Shown: positions 33,918 to 43,236 of the stretch, piece by piece
Numbering within the stretch: position 1 is the stretch's first letter
Layout of the letters: every line of letters begins with the position of its first letter
NCBI GenBank assembly: GCA_963705355.1
Contig: OY970070.1
Coordinates: forward strand, 62,001-126,000
Source: COMBO-56-21 sp963705355
GTDB taxonomy: Archaea > Thermoplasmatota > Thermoplasmata > UBA10834
Length of the DNA stretch: 64,000 nucleotides
Direction: 5' to 3'
Notes under the pieces: model-generated
The model's database searches: none
What the model saw: only the letters and a program-made list of their open reading frames with translations
What the model was told of the DNA's origin: nothing
Position numbers and translations under genes: made by a program

Positions 33918-36900
33918 ATGAAATCAGTTGTGTGCAGCGAATCGATGGAAGACTACTTCTCGACCCTCCAGCGCGAGGTAGACGTCTGCTACGATGTGGC
34001 GAAGCGAGCTAGGATGAAAGGCCTCGACCCGGAACTGGATGTCGAGATCCCTCAGGCCTCAGACCTGGCGGCGAGAGTCGAGAAACTCCTCTTTGAATGG
34101 GAGGTTGAGGGGGTGGCTTCCAGGATTCGAGAGCTGAGCCGCGACCATGACCGAGAAGAGGTTTCGATTCTGATCGCAAAGGAATATGCCAGGATGCCGG
34201 CCAAGTCCCGGGAATTCGCCATCGAGAGGGCGATAAGGGTCGGACTCGCCGTTCTCACGGAAGGAATCCTCGTCGCTCCTCTGGAAGGAATCACTGGAGC
34301 TACCACGAACAAGAACCCGGACGGCTCGGAATATCTCACCGTTTACTACTCAGGCCCAATCAGATCTGCTGGTGGAACTGGACAAGCGATGAGCGTTCTG
34401 ATTGCGGATATCGTGCGGCGCGAACTCGGCCTGGCCAGGTACATTCCAACCACAGGGGAAGTGCAGAGGTTCAAAGAGGAGATCCCTCTTTACAAATCGT
34501 GCCAGCATCTTCAGTACACTCCGACCAACGAAGAGATAGACTTGATGGCCAGGAACACGCCGATATGCATAGACGGAGAGGGGACGGAAGACGCTGAGAT
34601 ATCAGGGTTCAGGGACCTCCCAAGGGTGAGTACAAACCGTGTCAGGGGAGGTGCATGCTTAGTCATCGCAGAGGGTCTGTGCCTGAAAGCCCCTAAGGTC
34701 CAGAAGCACGTCAAGAGGCTGGGGATCGACGGTTGGGAGTTCATCGACCAGTTCCTCAATCTGAAGAAGAAGGGTGTGGAGGACGGTAGTTCCGAGATCG
34801 CCCCCAGCGCCAAGTTTCTGAAGGACATGTTGGCAGGAAGACCGGTTCTCTCATATCCTTCCAGGGTGGGGGGGTTCAGGCTTCGATATGGCAGGACCAG
34901 AGCGACCGGACTTGCAGCGCTTGCGATGAACCCGGCCACGATGTTGCTGCTTGGTGAATTCGTGGCCATTGGGACGCAGGTAAAGGTCGAACGACCGGGA
35001 AAGGCAGGAGCAATCACTCCATGCGATACTATCGAAGGTCCAATTGCGCTTCTTGACAACGGAGATCTTGTCCAGGCGAACACTACTGAACAAGCGAAGG
35101 TCATCCAAGGTCGAATCAAGGAGATCGTTGATGTGGGAGAGCTGCTTGTGCCCTACGGCGAGTTCGTCGAGAACAACCATCTGTTGATGCCCAGCGGATA
35201 TTGTCTGGAATGGCACAGGGAAGAACTCCTGGACAAGTGCGGCAGTCTGCCTCAGAATTGGGAGCACCCCACATTCGACGAAGCGGTCAAGACCTCTGCC
35301 GAACACGGCGTCCCGCTTCATCCAGATTTCAACCTCTTTTGGTCCGATGTGAGCGTCCAGGACATACTGGCCATCCGCGACCATGTACTCCAGACAGGCA
35401 GTATCAAGGACGGCGCGCTCATTGTTGCTGATGACAAGGATGCGAAGCTCATCTTCGAAAGGCTTGGGGCCCTGCACACAGTGGATGGAAAAAACCTAGT
35501 GATCGGAGACTACTCGAAGCCGCTGCTTCTCGGCTTGGGTCTGGAGGCCGAAGGAGAGAGGGTGAAGCCGGGAGCGACTTCGATTCCCAATACTGCTAAC
35601 CCGCTCGAGATGGTCTCCGCCTTGGCGGGGATTGAGGTTCGGGCGAGGGCGGTGACCAGGATAGGCGCGAGGGTCGCCCGGCCCGAGAAGGCCAGAGAGA
35701 GACGCATGAAGCCTCCTCCTCATGGTCTCTTCCCAGTCGGAGTCACCGGCGGCCCCCAGAGGATCGTCAACCTCGCAGCCGATGCCGGGGAGATCAAAGT
35801 CGAGTTGGGAGAACGCATATGTCCCATGTGTGATCGGAAGGCCTTCTTGGCGAGGTGCGAATGCGGATCGCATACAGTTGTAGCGGGGAATCCTGAGGTG
35901 CAGGATGTCCCCATCGGCAGGATTTTCCAGGAGGCACTCGAGCTGCTCAAGGAGAAGCGGACCCTGGAGGTCAAAGGAGTCCAGGGAATGATTTCTAAGA
36001 ACAAAACTCCTGAGATGATCGAGAAGGGAATCCTGAGGGCCAGGAACGAAGTCTATGTTTTCAAGGACGGGACGATCCGGGTCGATGCCACCGATGTTCC
36101 TCTGACGCATTTCTGCCCCGAAGAGGTCGAGATCGATGTCGTGACCGCCAGATCTCTAGGCTACCTCAAGGACTATCAAGGAAGGGAACTCGATGACCCA
36201 GATCAGCTCCTCGAGCTCAGGGTGCAGGACCTTGTGATATCGAACGCGTGTGTGGACTACATGATTCACACTGCGCATTTCGTGGACGACTTGCTGGTGA
36301 AGGTCTATGGGCTCGAGCCGTTCTACAACATCAGGGACAAGGGAGACCTTGTCGGCCATCTCGTCGTTGGGCTTGCACCCCATACTTCGGGTGGTGTTCT
36401 CGCTCGAGTCATCGGGTTCGCGGATGCGCATGCGGGGTACGCCCACCCATTCTTCCACGCGGCGAAGCGTAGGAACTGCGACGGTGACGAGGACTCAGTC
36501 ATTCTACTGATGGATTGTCTTCTGAATTTCTCGCGGGCGTTCCTGCCGGAGAAGCGGGGAGGGCTGATGGACGCGCCGCTGGTTCTGACGACGAAGCTGG
36601 ACCCGAACGAGATCGACAAGGAGGCCCACAATATGGATGTGGGCGGGAGGTATCCGCTCGAGTTCTACAGGGCCACACAGAGATATGCTCACCCGAAGGA
36701 GGTGGAGCAGATGATGGACCTCGTGAGCGGGAGGATCGGGACGGTCCTGCAGTTCGAGGGCATGAGCTTCACCCACCAGATCCGTGACATCTCTGGTGGC
36801 CCAATCAGCTCAGCATACACCTCCTTGGAGACGATGGATGACAAGCTCCGGGCCCAGATCGCCCTCGGCATCAAGATAAGGGCAGTGGACGAGGCTGATG

Positions 36901-37226
36901 TTGTCCACAGGATAATCACGAGACATCTTCTGCCCGACATCCAGGGAAGCCTGAAGAGCTTCACCGGACAGCAACTGAGATGCTCAAAGTGCGGCGCGAA
37001 GTACAGACGAATTCCACTCAAAGGAAAATGCTACTGCGGGCACAAGCTCACTCTCACCGTGCATGAGGCGGGAGTGAGCAAGTACCTGGAAAGGGCGAAG
37101 GAGATCGGGAACGCGTTCAACGTTCCACCATACACCCTGCAGAGGATAGCCTTGCTGGAGAACTCGATCAATTCGCTCTTTCAATCGGACAAGGTGAAGA
37201 ACCCGAAGCTGGACGAGTTCGAGTGA
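33918..37226 (+). CDS. polC: DNA polymerase II large subunit DP2 (D-family)
   Basis: A 1102-residue replicative polymerase catalytic subunit found only in archaea. Seen: the N-terminal YYSGPIRSAGGTGQAM region, the LRYGRTRATGL stretch, internal zinc motif (CPMCDRK...CECGSHT, about 635-656), the catalytic-region DGDEDS and NMDVGGRYPLEFY, and the C-terminal zinc module (CSKCGAKY...CYCG, about 1020-1043). Length equals an intein-free DP2. It ends 2 bases before the convergent rpoD. The DP1 small subunit gene is not in the window. Confidence 0.97.
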   Translation: MKSVVCSESMEDYFSTLQREVDVCYDVAKRARMKGLDPELDVEIPQASDLAARVEKLLFEWEVEGVASRIRELSRDHDREEVSILIAKEYARMPAKSREFAIERAIRVGLAVLTEGILVAPLEGITGATTNKNPDGSEYLTVYYSGPIRSAGGTGQAMSVLIADIVRRELGLARYIPTTGEVQRFKEEIPLYKSCQHLQYTPTNEEIDLMARNTPICIDGEGTEDAEISGFRDLPRVSTNRVRGGACLVIAEGLCLKAPKVQKHVKRLGIDGWEFIDQFLNLKKKGVEDGSSEIAPSAKFLKDMLAGRPVLSYPSRVGGFRLRYGRTRATGLAALAMNPATMLLLGEFVAIGTQVKVERPGKAGAITPCDTIEGPIALLDNGDLVQANTTEQAKVIQGRIKEIVDVGELLVPYGEFVENNHLLMPSGYCLEWHREELLDKCGSLPQNWEHPTFDEAVKTSAEHGVPLHPDFNLFWSDVSVQDILAIRDHVLQTGSIKDGALIVADDKDAKLIFERLGALHTVDGKNLVIGDYSKPLLLGLGLEAEGERVKPGATSIPNTANPLEMVSALAGIEVRARAVTRIGARVARPEKARERRMKPPPHGLFPVGVTGGPQRIVNLAADAGEIKVELGERICPMCDRKAFLARCECGSHTVVAGNPEVQDVPIGRIFQEALELLKEKRTLEVKGVQGMISKNKTPEMIEKGILRARNEVYVFKDGTIRVDATDVPLTHFCPEEVEIDVVTARSLGYLKDYQGRELDDPDQLLELRVQDLVISNACVDYMIHTAHFVDDLLVKVYGLEPFYNIRDKGDLVGHLVVGLAPHTSGGVLARVIGFADAHAGYAHPFFHAAKRRNCDGDEDSVILLMDCLLNFSRAFLPEKRGGLMDAPLVLTTKLDPNEIDKEAHNMDVGGRYPLEFYRATQRYAHPKEVEQMMDLVSGRIGTVLQFEGMSFTHQIRDISGGPISSAYTSLETMDDKLRAQIALGIKIRAVDEADVVHRIITRHLLPDIQGSLKSFTGQQLRCSKCGAKYRRIPLKGKCYCGHKLTLTVHEAGVSKYLERAKEIGNAFNVPPYTLQRIALLENSINSLFQSDKVKNPKLDEFE

Positions 37227-37228
37227 GC

Positions 37229-38065
37229 TCACTCTTCCAAAGTCGAAATCTGCTCCCTGAGGCCTTCGAACCTCTCCTCGAGGATCTTCAGCCCTCGAAT
37301 GAGGACTTCCTTGGCAGTGAGCGCTCCATCAGTCTCGAATCTGAAAAGTACCTTCGAAGGGTCGCCCGTCACCTTGATCACGCCTGCATCGCAGACCTCG
37401 ATGCAGCTGTTGCACAGGTTGCACTTCTCGGGATGCTTCGCGACGATTTTGCGGTCTTCCTTGGCCAGCACTCCCTTCGGGCAGACCTTCACGCAGCTCC
37501 CGCCGAGGTCGCACTTAGAACTGTCAATCTCGATCTTTGCGAAATACCTGTAGCCGGCCCCGAGAGCGGCCTGCCACTTGGCGTGCTGCTTTCCGGTGCC
37601 GAGCTCGGCTGTCGCATAGACGAGCAGCGCCTGGTCTTCCGCCAGCTTCACGATCGGGATCAGATCGTCCTTGATCTTGTACTTCGAGTCTCCGACGGGC
37701 TCGAGATCTCCTGAGTAGACGGTGCAAGGCCCTTTCTTGTTCAGCGAGTACATGATCGTGCAGCTCGGACATCCCTCACCATTGCATGTGCACTTCGCCC
37801 TGAAATTGAACGCGTCGAGGTCCGTCGGGATCGGTATGAGCCCAAGCCTGTGAGACACGATCTCGTCGAACAAGGGCGAAACGCTCTCGAACGCGGCGCC
37901 CTTTTCATCCATGATCGGGCCCAGGTGGAACTCGACATTGTCCAGTGCCATCTTCGGGACATTGGATATGATGGTCCTCCTGAGGGCGTTGGCGAACGCT
38001 GGGCTCGTGTCCGTGATCACGAACTGCGCCTTCGTCGGCGTCATCTCGACTATGTTGATCTTCAT
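37229..38065 (-). CDS. rpoD: DNA-directed RNA polymerase subunit D
   Basis: A 278-residue alpha-like subunit that nucleates RNA polymerase assembly with subunits L, N and P. The core has the VEFHLGPIMDEKGAAFESV region and a zinc-binding CTCNGEGCPSC (about 91-101). The inserted ferredoxin-like domain (about 180-240) has one complete C-x2-C-x2-C-x3-C set (CNLCNSCIEVC) and an incomplete set (C-x5-C-x3-C-P), so one cluster may be 3Fe-4S. Last gene of the rps13-rps4-rps11-rpoD operon. Confidence 0.96.
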   Translation of the reverse strand: MKINIVEMTPTKAQFVITDTSPAFANALRRTIISNVPKMALDNVEFHLGPIMDEKGAAFESVSPLFDEIVSHRLGLIPIPTDLDAFNFRAKCTCNGEGCPSCTIMYSLNKKGPCTVYSGDLEPVGDSKYKIKDDLIPIVKLAEDQALLVYATAELGTGKQHAKWQAALGAGYRYFAKIEIDSSKCDLGGSCVKVCPKGVLAKEDRKIVAKHPEKCNLCNSCIEVCDAGVIKVTGDPSKVLFRFETDGALTAKEVLIRGLKILEERFEGLREQISTLEE

Positions 38066-38076
38066 TTAGAACCACT

Positions 38077-38469
38077 CTAGACTCTGCGTCCCCTTCTGCC
38101 GCCCTTCTTCTTGGTTCCATCGTGCGGCACAGGTGTGACGTCCTCGATTCTTCCGATCCTGAGGCCTGCCCTGGCGAGGGCCCTGATAGCCGCCTGGGCT
38201 CCTGGCCCTGGCGAAGCCGATTTATTTCCTCCGGGCGCGCGGACCTGAACATGAATGCTGTCGATGCCCTTCTCCTTGGCGATCTCGGCCACCTTCTCAG
38301 CCGCCTTCATCGCCGCGTACGGAGAGGCTTCGTCCTTGGCGGCCTTCACGACCATGCCCCCGCTGGCCTTCGTGATGGTCTCTGCGCCGGTGACGTCCGT
38401 GATAGTGATTATGATGTTGTTATAGCTGGCGAATATGTGCGCTATGCCCCACTTGCCCATCCAGATCAC
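38077..38469 (-). CDS. rps11: 30S ribosomal protein S11 (uS11)
   Basis: A 130-residue platform protein: IAHIFASYNNIIITITDVTGAE at the start and the conserved C-terminal DVTPVPHDGTKKKGGRRGRR. It overlaps the rps4 stop by 4 bases and is followed by rpoD after 11 bases, the normal archaeal order. Confidence 0.97.
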   Translation of the reverse strand: MIWMGKWGIAHIFASYNNIIITITDVTGAETITKASGGMVVKAAKDEASPYAAMKAAEKVAEIAKEKGIDSIHVQVRAPGGNKSASPGPGAQAAIRALARAGLRIGRIEDVTPVPHDGTKKKGGRRGRRV

Positions 38470-39173
38470 CTCTTCTCCTCAGGCTCAGTTGGTTCCGGGG
38501 GCGTCGCAGCTTCGATGTCCTCCTCCTTCTCCTCCTTGAGCTCGGTTGTGATGATCTTCTTCAGCTTGGGCTTGGCGACCTTGATCTCCTCCTTCTCCTC
38601 GCGCTCCTTCTTCACCGCTTCCTCTTGAGCCTTCGCCTGGAGTTCTTCCGGCTTCGGCCTCATCGGGTGGAGGTCATTTGCTATCGGGGATGTCACATAG
38701 TACTGGATCTGGTCTTCTTCCCCTCTCTTGACAAGGTAGCCCGGAATCGTGACCTTGCGAGGACCCACCGCTGCGTGTCCATGTACTATGAACTGTCTCG
38801 CCTGCTTGGGCGTGTACGCCAGCCCCTTCCTGAATACCATGGTCTGCAATCTGCGGGCAAGGATGTTCTCGGTCGTGAGAAGGAGGACGTCGTTCAGAGT
38901 GGCCCCCTCCAGAGGAAGCAGTGATAGCCGAGCACATCTCGCCAAGAGCTGATTGGTCTCTATCTTCGCCTGCGGATCGCCAGTTCTTGTTCTGGCCTGA
39001 AGTTCCCTGCTCTGGGCCCTCATTGATCTGACGAGCGATTGCGCGCGCCAAAGCTCCCTCTTGTTCTTCAATCCGTACTTCATGAGAATATCGTTCTCGG
39101 CCTTGATCCGCTCTCCTTCCCACGGGTGGGCTGGAGTTTCATACTTCCTTCGAGAAAACTTAGGGTCTCCCAT
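38466..39173 (-). CDS. rps4: 30S ribosomal protein S4 (uS4) with charged C-terminal extension
   Basis: A 235-residue protein. The S4 core includes the RNA-binding S4 domain (RRLQTMVFRKGLAYTPKQARQFIVHGHAAV, seen at about 105-134; only the key K/R and H residues matter here). The last about 60 residues are almost only Glu, Lys, Ala and Pro and exceed the usual archaeal length of about 170-180. Eight bases downstream of rps13. Confidence 0.96.
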   Translation of the reverse strand: MGDPKFSRRKYETPAHPWEGERIKAENDILMKYGLKNKRELWRAQSLVRSMRAQSRELQARTRTGDPQAKIETNQLLARCARLSLLPLEGATLNDVLLLTTENILARRLQTMVFRKGLAYTPKQARQFIVHGHAAVGPRKVTIPGYLVKRGEEDQIQYYVTSPIANDLHPMRPKPEELQAKAQEEAVKKEREEKEEIKVAKPKLKKIITTELKEEKEEDIEAATPPEPTEPEEKR

Positions 39174-39181
39174 GGGTCACA

Positions 39182-39781
39182 CTACTCCTTCTTTTTCTCG
39201 TCCTCGCCCGCAGCTCCGGGCTCGAGCTTCTTTCTGATGACACCCATGGTCATGCCGGTCCTGCCGTTGGACCTCGTCCTCTGGCCTCTGACCTTCTGAC
39301 CCTGTTCGTGCCGGATGCCCTTGTAGCATCTGATCATCTTCATCAGGTTGACGTCGTCTCTCCTGTTGAGCTCAACATCAACTCCTACAAGGTGCATGTC
39401 CGCGCCGGTCGACCAATCGCTTTGCCGGTTGACCATCCAGTGGGGGACCTTTTCGGAATAGTCCATGACGAGCTTCTCGAGCTCGTCGGTCTTCGTCTCC
39501 GGCAGGTCTCCGATCTTTGTCTGCCTGGGGATACCCGCCATCCTGGCGATGACCTCTGCGCTCCTTAATCCGACGCCCTTGATGCCCGAGAGGGCGATGA
39601 CTATGTTCTTGTTGCCGTCGAGGTCTGTGTTGACGATTCTCACGATGTATCTGAAGTTCTCATCTCTCTTCTCAACAGGCTTCTTTTCAGCGGGTGGGCC
39701 CTTCTCCCCCTTCTTCGTAGCTTTCGCTGCTTCCCTATCCTTGGGCGCACCCTTTGTTTTGGCCTCTTTCTCCTCGGGCAA
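39182..39781 (-). CDS. rps13: 30S ribosomal protein S13 (uS13) with Lys/Glu N-terminal extension
   Basis: A 199-residue protein. The S13 core starts at about residue 42 (NFRYIVRIVNTDLDG) and has the KGVGLRSAEVI helix-hairpin-helix and the basic C-terminal RGQRTRSNGRTG. The first about 40 residues are Lys, Glu, Ala and Pro rich, longer than typical. First gene of the operon, with a TATA box about 90 bases upstream on the minus strand. Confidence 0.95.
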   Translation of the reverse strand: MPEEKEAKTKGAPKDREAAKATKKGEKGPPAEKKPVEKRDENFRYIVRIVNTDLDGNKNIVIALSGIKGVGLRSAEVIARMAGIPRQTKIGDLPETKTDELEKLVMDYSEKVPHWMVNRQSDWSTGADMHLVGVDVELNRRDDVNLMKMIRCYKGIRHEQGQKVRGQRTRSNGRTGMTMGVIRKKLEPGAAGEDEKKKE

Positions 39782-39868
39782 TCAGGAACCTCCGGGCTAA
39801 ATGCATCAGTGCAATCCTAACCAGACAACCAGTGCTGTCTGGAGAGCATCCACCCCCACACACTAAGG

Positions 39869-39883
39869 TCTATAAAACCCTTA
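39869..39883 (-). promoter_or_regulatory. TATA box of S13-S4-S11-RpoD operon
   Basis: On the minus strand the sequence gggttttatagacc forms a TATA box about 90 bases before the rps13 start, the only AT-rich element in this gap. Confidence 0.5.
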
Positions 39884-39955
39884 TGATGATGATGAATGAC
39901 GGCTTATGTCAGTTTCCGCGCATGCCAGCATCCATTTTTCTGCGGCCGAATCCTG

Positions 39956-40852
39956 CTATCTTGTCTGTTCACGTGCGTGGGCATGCCCACTGTCGGAGGA
40001 CAGGTGGTCATGCTCGTGGACATGCGCGTGGAGATGCCTGCCCTCCCGGTCGATCACCTTCGTGAGCTCCGCAACCGCCTGATCCATGGACACGGGAAGG
40101 TCGTCGACAGCGTAGCCCATGGAATCCAAGACCCTGAAGAGCTTCGAGACGGGCGGGACCTCCAATCCAGCCTGCTCAAGCACGTCCCTCGATTTCACCA
40201 GGTCCCTCATCGTGCCCCCCTTGAGGATCTCGACGTTGAGGACGATCGCTCTGTCCACTATCTCAGCAGCCGCCTCGAGGTCGTGCGTGGCGATCAGCAT
40301 TGTCCTGTCCAAGCCTTTGAGAAGCTTGATCAGGTCCGATCTTGACCTCGGATCCAGGCCAGAGGTGGGCTCGTCCAGAAGCAGCGTATCGGGATCCATC
40401 GCGATGATGCCTGCGATGGCTACCCGTTTCTTCATCCCGTGGCTGAGCTTGTGAGGTCTTCGCTTTGCGAGGTGCTCGATCCCCGCACTTCTAAGGCCTT
40501 TCTCGACTCTTTTTTCGATCGCGTCTTGCTTGAGGTTGCGGGGGCCGAACGCGACATCTTCCTCAACGGTCGGCATGAATATCTGGTCGTCGGGCTCCTG
40601 GAAGAGCAGCCCAACCCGTTTCCGCAGGTTGTCCGCACTCGACTCCGTGAGCGTTTTGCCGTCGATCATCACCTTCCCAGCGAAGGGCATCCTGAACCCT
40701 GCAATCAGATGGAGGAGGGTCGATTTTCCCGCCCCGTTCGGGCCTATGACGGCGACCTTCTCCCCGCGGTCCAGCGATAGTGAAACGTTCTTGAGAGCGA
40801 CAGTGCCGTCCTCGTACGAAAACCCCAGGCCTGCGATTTCGAGCGGTCTCAC
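39956..40852 (-). CDS. cbiO: energy-coupling factor ATPase CbiO (Ni/Co importer)
   Basis: A 298-residue ABC ATPase: Walker A GPNGAGKST, Q-loop LFQEPDDQIF, signature LSHGMKKR, Walker B LLLDEPTSGLD and switch histidine in ATHD. The C-terminal 30 residues are rich in histidine (HLHAHVHEHDH and HAHAR), probably binding nickel or cobalt. The GTG start at 40852 overlaps the cbiQ stop by 4 bases. An open frame extends further but inside cbiQ. It powers the CbiMQ importer at the membrane. Confidence 0.93.
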   Translation of the reverse strand: MRPLEIAGLGFSYEDGTVALKNVSLSLDRGEKVAVIGPNGAGKSTLLHLIAGFRMPFAGKVMIDGKTLTESSADNLRKRVGLLFQEPDDQIFMPTVEEDVAFGPRNLKQDAIEKRVEKGLRSAGIEHLAKRRPHKLSHGMKKRVAIAGIIAMDPDTLLLDEPTSGLDPRSRSDLIKLLKGLDRTMLIATHDLEAAAEIVDRAIVLNVEILKGGTMRDLVKSRDVLEQAGLEVPPVSKLFRVLDSMGYAVDDLPVSMDQAVAELTKVIDREGRHLHAHVHEHDHLSSDSGHAHAREQTR

Positions 40853-41598
40853 TGAACCACTCCTATCTGTAGCATCAGGAGAATGCCCGCGACAACGATC
40901 AGACTCGCCATGAATGAGGTCTCCAGAACAGTGATTCTCGACATCTTCCAAGGCATGAGCTCTCCGTCGAATCCCTTTCCCTTGAGCCCCTCATAGACCC
41001 TGTCGCCCCTCCCAAGCGAGCGGACGAGGACCATGCCAGCGGTGTATGAAATGACCCTCAGGCCATACCTGTCCAGGAGGCTCCTTCCTCCTGCGAATCC
41101 CCGCGCCTTTCTTGCCACGGTCATCCTGCTGAGCTCCTCAGAGAGCAGCAGTATGTATCTCTGGGTCAGCATCAAGAGCGTCGTTATGACTGCTGGCACG
41201 CGGAGTCGTCTCAGGCCGGCAAAGAGGTCGAAGCTCTCGGTTCCAGCCGCCAGGACCAGGAGGGGCAATATGCACGCCGAAGTCCTGGCCAACATCTCGA
41301 TCCCTCGCTCCCAGCCGCCGAACACGAACATCGAGACTGATGCGAGGAGAATGAACGGTAGCGCTGTGAGATACATTCTTGCGAGATGGGCTAGCGGGAG
41401 CATGCTGGCAATCGCCATCGCGAGTGCGAATGCAAGTGAGACAAAGATCAACTCCGGGCGGGTCAGTACTGCTGAAACCACGATGAACAAGAAAACGGCG
41501 ACCAGTTTGGCTCTTGCATCCAGCCTACCGAACCAGACCTCGTTTGCATACTGATCGAGGCGACTGCTGCGCTGCCCAAGGATGTGGCCCGCGATCAT
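40849..41598 (-). CDS. cbiQ: energy-coupling factor transmembrane protein CbiQ
   Basis: A 249-residue membrane protein with about five segments and the two coupling-helix arginine motifs typical of the T component (ARKARGFAGGRSLLDRY and later GLKGKGFDGE). N-terminal FGRLDARAKL matches the family. It overlaps both cbiM and cbiO by 4 bases. Confidence 0.92.
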   Translation of the reverse strand: MIAGHILGQRSSRLDQYANEVWFGRLDARAKLVAVFLFIVVSAVLTRPELIFVSLAFALAMAIASMLPLAHLARMYLTALPFILLASVSMFVFGGWERGIEMLARTSACILPLLVLAAGTESFDLFAGLRRLRVPAVITTLLMLTQRYILLLSEELSRMTVARKARGFAGGRSLLDRYGLRVISYTAGMVLVRSLGRGDRVYEGLKGKGFDGELMPWKMSRITVLETSFMASLIVVAGILLMLQIGVVQ

Positions 41599-42584
41599 GG
41601 GTTCGTGTCTCTGCCAGCTCTCACTCTGACCAGCTTGAGCACTCCCATCGCAGCAAGAGCGACTGCGAGGAACCCGAGAATGCCAGCGAACAGAGCGCTG
41701 AAGTAGTTCTCCCCGTAGCTGAACGGGCTTGCCATCAGAGGTTCTCTCTCAGTCACATTGGCATTCTCCATTGTTTTTTCTAGGCCGTCCTTCCCCGCGC
41801 TCGAATACAGGAAATAGAGCGGAAGGGCGAGCGCGAAGACGATGATGATCGCAACAACTGCCTTGACGGTGCTGCTCGAGATGAGTCCCGCTAGGCCAGG
41901 AAGCACTTTTTTTGTTGGGCTGTCCAGCGTGATTGCGCCGGGCGATACGCTCCACAGATAGACGAACACCCCAGCTGTAATGATGGCCTCGCCCACACCG
42001 ATTATGGCGTGAACGCCGAGCATCGCGGGGACCGATACCGTAGCCGCTATGCCATACGCGCCTGATGAGACTGCATAGCTGACCGATAGCTCAGCAGCGC
42101 ATGTCGCTGCCGCAACGAAAACCGACGCCCAGGCGGCGGCACCAACAACAAAGCCACTTGCCACTCTACTGGTGCTCCCTGTTTTCTCGGTCAGCGGTTT
42201 GAGCAGTGTGTAGACGCCCCAGCCCGTGAGCGGCGCAATCACAGCCATGTTCAGCCCGTTCAGGCCGAGCGCGGTGATCCCGCCGTCCCCGAACAACAGC
42301 CCCTGGATAAGCAGCACGACCGTCATGCCGATGACGGCAACCATCGGACCAGCGATGATTGCGAACAAGGCGCCTCCGATGAGGTGGCCAGTCGTCCCTC
42401 CGCCAATGGGGAAATTGAGCATCTGCGCCACGAAGATCCCTGCGGATAGGACAGCCACCCTTGGCAGGTTCTTCTCCTTGATTCGGTCTCGTGATAGCAG
42501 CATGACCCCCGCAAGAACCACGAGGAACTCGATCCATCCAATCATGCTGACCGAAGGGTCCATGAGCCCGTCAGGTATGTGCAT
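41595..42584 (-). CDS. cbiM: CbiMN-type nickel/cobalt S component
   Basis: A 329-residue substrate-binding membrane protein. The N-terminal MHIPDG provides the metal ligands (free amine and H2), followed by about six membrane segments (IGGGTTGHLIGGALFAI contains the other key histidine). The C-terminal about 100 residues, an external loop and another membrane segment, correspond to the CbiN part, so M and N are fused. First gene of the cbiMQO operon, facing nikR across an operator region. No cobalamin genes are adjacent, so nickel or cobalt remain both possible. Confidence 0.93.
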   Translation of the reverse strand: MHIPDGLMDPSVSMIGWIEFLVVLAGVMLLSRDRIKEKNLPRVAVLSAGIFVAQMLNFPIGGGTTGHLIGGALFAIIAGPMVAVIGMTVVLLIQGLLFGDGGITALGLNGLNMAVIAPLTGWGVYTLLKPLTEKTGSTSRVASGFVVGAAAWASVFVAAATCAAELSVSYAVSSGAYGIAATVSVPAMLGVHAIIGVGEAIITAGVFVYLWSVSPGAITLDSPTKKVLPGLAGLISSSTVKAVVAIIIVFALALPLYFLYSSAGKDGLEKTMENANVTEREPLMASPFSYGENYFSALFAGILGFLAVALAAMGVLKLVRVRAGRDTNP

Positions 42585-42599
42585 TCAGGTCCTCCTCGG

Positions 42600-42646
42600 T
42601 AATACGATTATGAATTCCCGTAATACCGAATGCGCGATTCGTATTA
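42600..42646. promoter_or_regulatory. NikR-type operator region
   Basis: The space between cbiM and nikR holds a perfect 8-bp inverted pair, TAATACGA (42600-42607) and TCGTATTA (42639-42646), and a further related half-site TAATACCGA (42621-42629) between them. Palindromes of this kind with long spacers are the usual sites of tetrameric NikR. The overlap with the AT-rich cbiM promoter fits repression. Confidence 0.6.
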
Positions 42647-42703
42647 AAATCCTCCCACGGACGGCTGGCAACGCTTATGACGGGACATGTCGTTTCACTG
42701 TTC

Positions 42704-43111
42704 ATGGCGGAGAAGACCAGGATATCACTGAGCGTCTCACAGGATCTTCTTGAGGAGTTCGACCGCTTGGCCAGAATCCTCGGACAACCCACGAGGTCCA
42801 AGGCGGTCAGCGAGGCGATGCGCGAATTCCTCGCGAACAGAAAATGGGACATTGCCAAGAAGGGCCAGGTGCCTGGCGTCATTCTGGTAACGTATGACCA
42901 TCACTCACGAGGAGTGAACAGGGCGCTGACGGAGTTGCAACATGAGTATCCAGACGTTGTGTCTGCAACAATGCACATCCACTTGTCCAAACGTACATGC
43001 CTTGAGGTCATTGCGTTCAGGGGCGAAGCTAATAGAGTGCGGACTTTGGCAAGGACACTCCAATCGCAGAAAGGTGTCCTTGATCTGAAACTGTTGACCT
43101 CTCCCGCTTGA
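42704..43111 (+). CDS. nikR: nickel-responsive regulator NikR
   Basis: A 135-residue protein: an N-terminal ribbon-helix-helix (KTRISLSVSQDLLEEFDRLA) and a C-terminal ACT-like domain with the nickel site H66/H67 (YDHHSRG), H91, H93 and C99 (MHIHLSKRTC), the full H-x13-H-x-H-x5-C type set. The ATG at 42704 was chosen for match to the family; the frame opens at 42677. It is divergent from cbiMQO and probably represses it when nickel is plentiful. Confidence 0.93.
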   Translation: MAEKTRISLSVSQDLLEEFDRLARILGQPTRSKAVSEAMREFLANRKWDIAKKGQVPGVILVTYDHHSRGVNRALTELQHEYPDVVSATMHIHLSKRTCLEVIAFRGEANRVRTLARTLQSQKGVLDLKLLTSPA

Positions 43112-43236
43112 TTGAGTCGGCTTTGCTCTGAAATGTGAATTTAAGTGCAGTCGCAGAATGCGATTAATGCAAGTTGTACGATTTTGGGCGAATCATTTCC
43201 GGCACTATTCCCATGCAGATTCTCGACATCCTCTGT

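Noticed and set aside
33918..37226. Intein in DP2, as found in many archaea.
   Set aside because: The protein is collinear with the intein-free length of about 1100 residues and no splicing motifs were seen.
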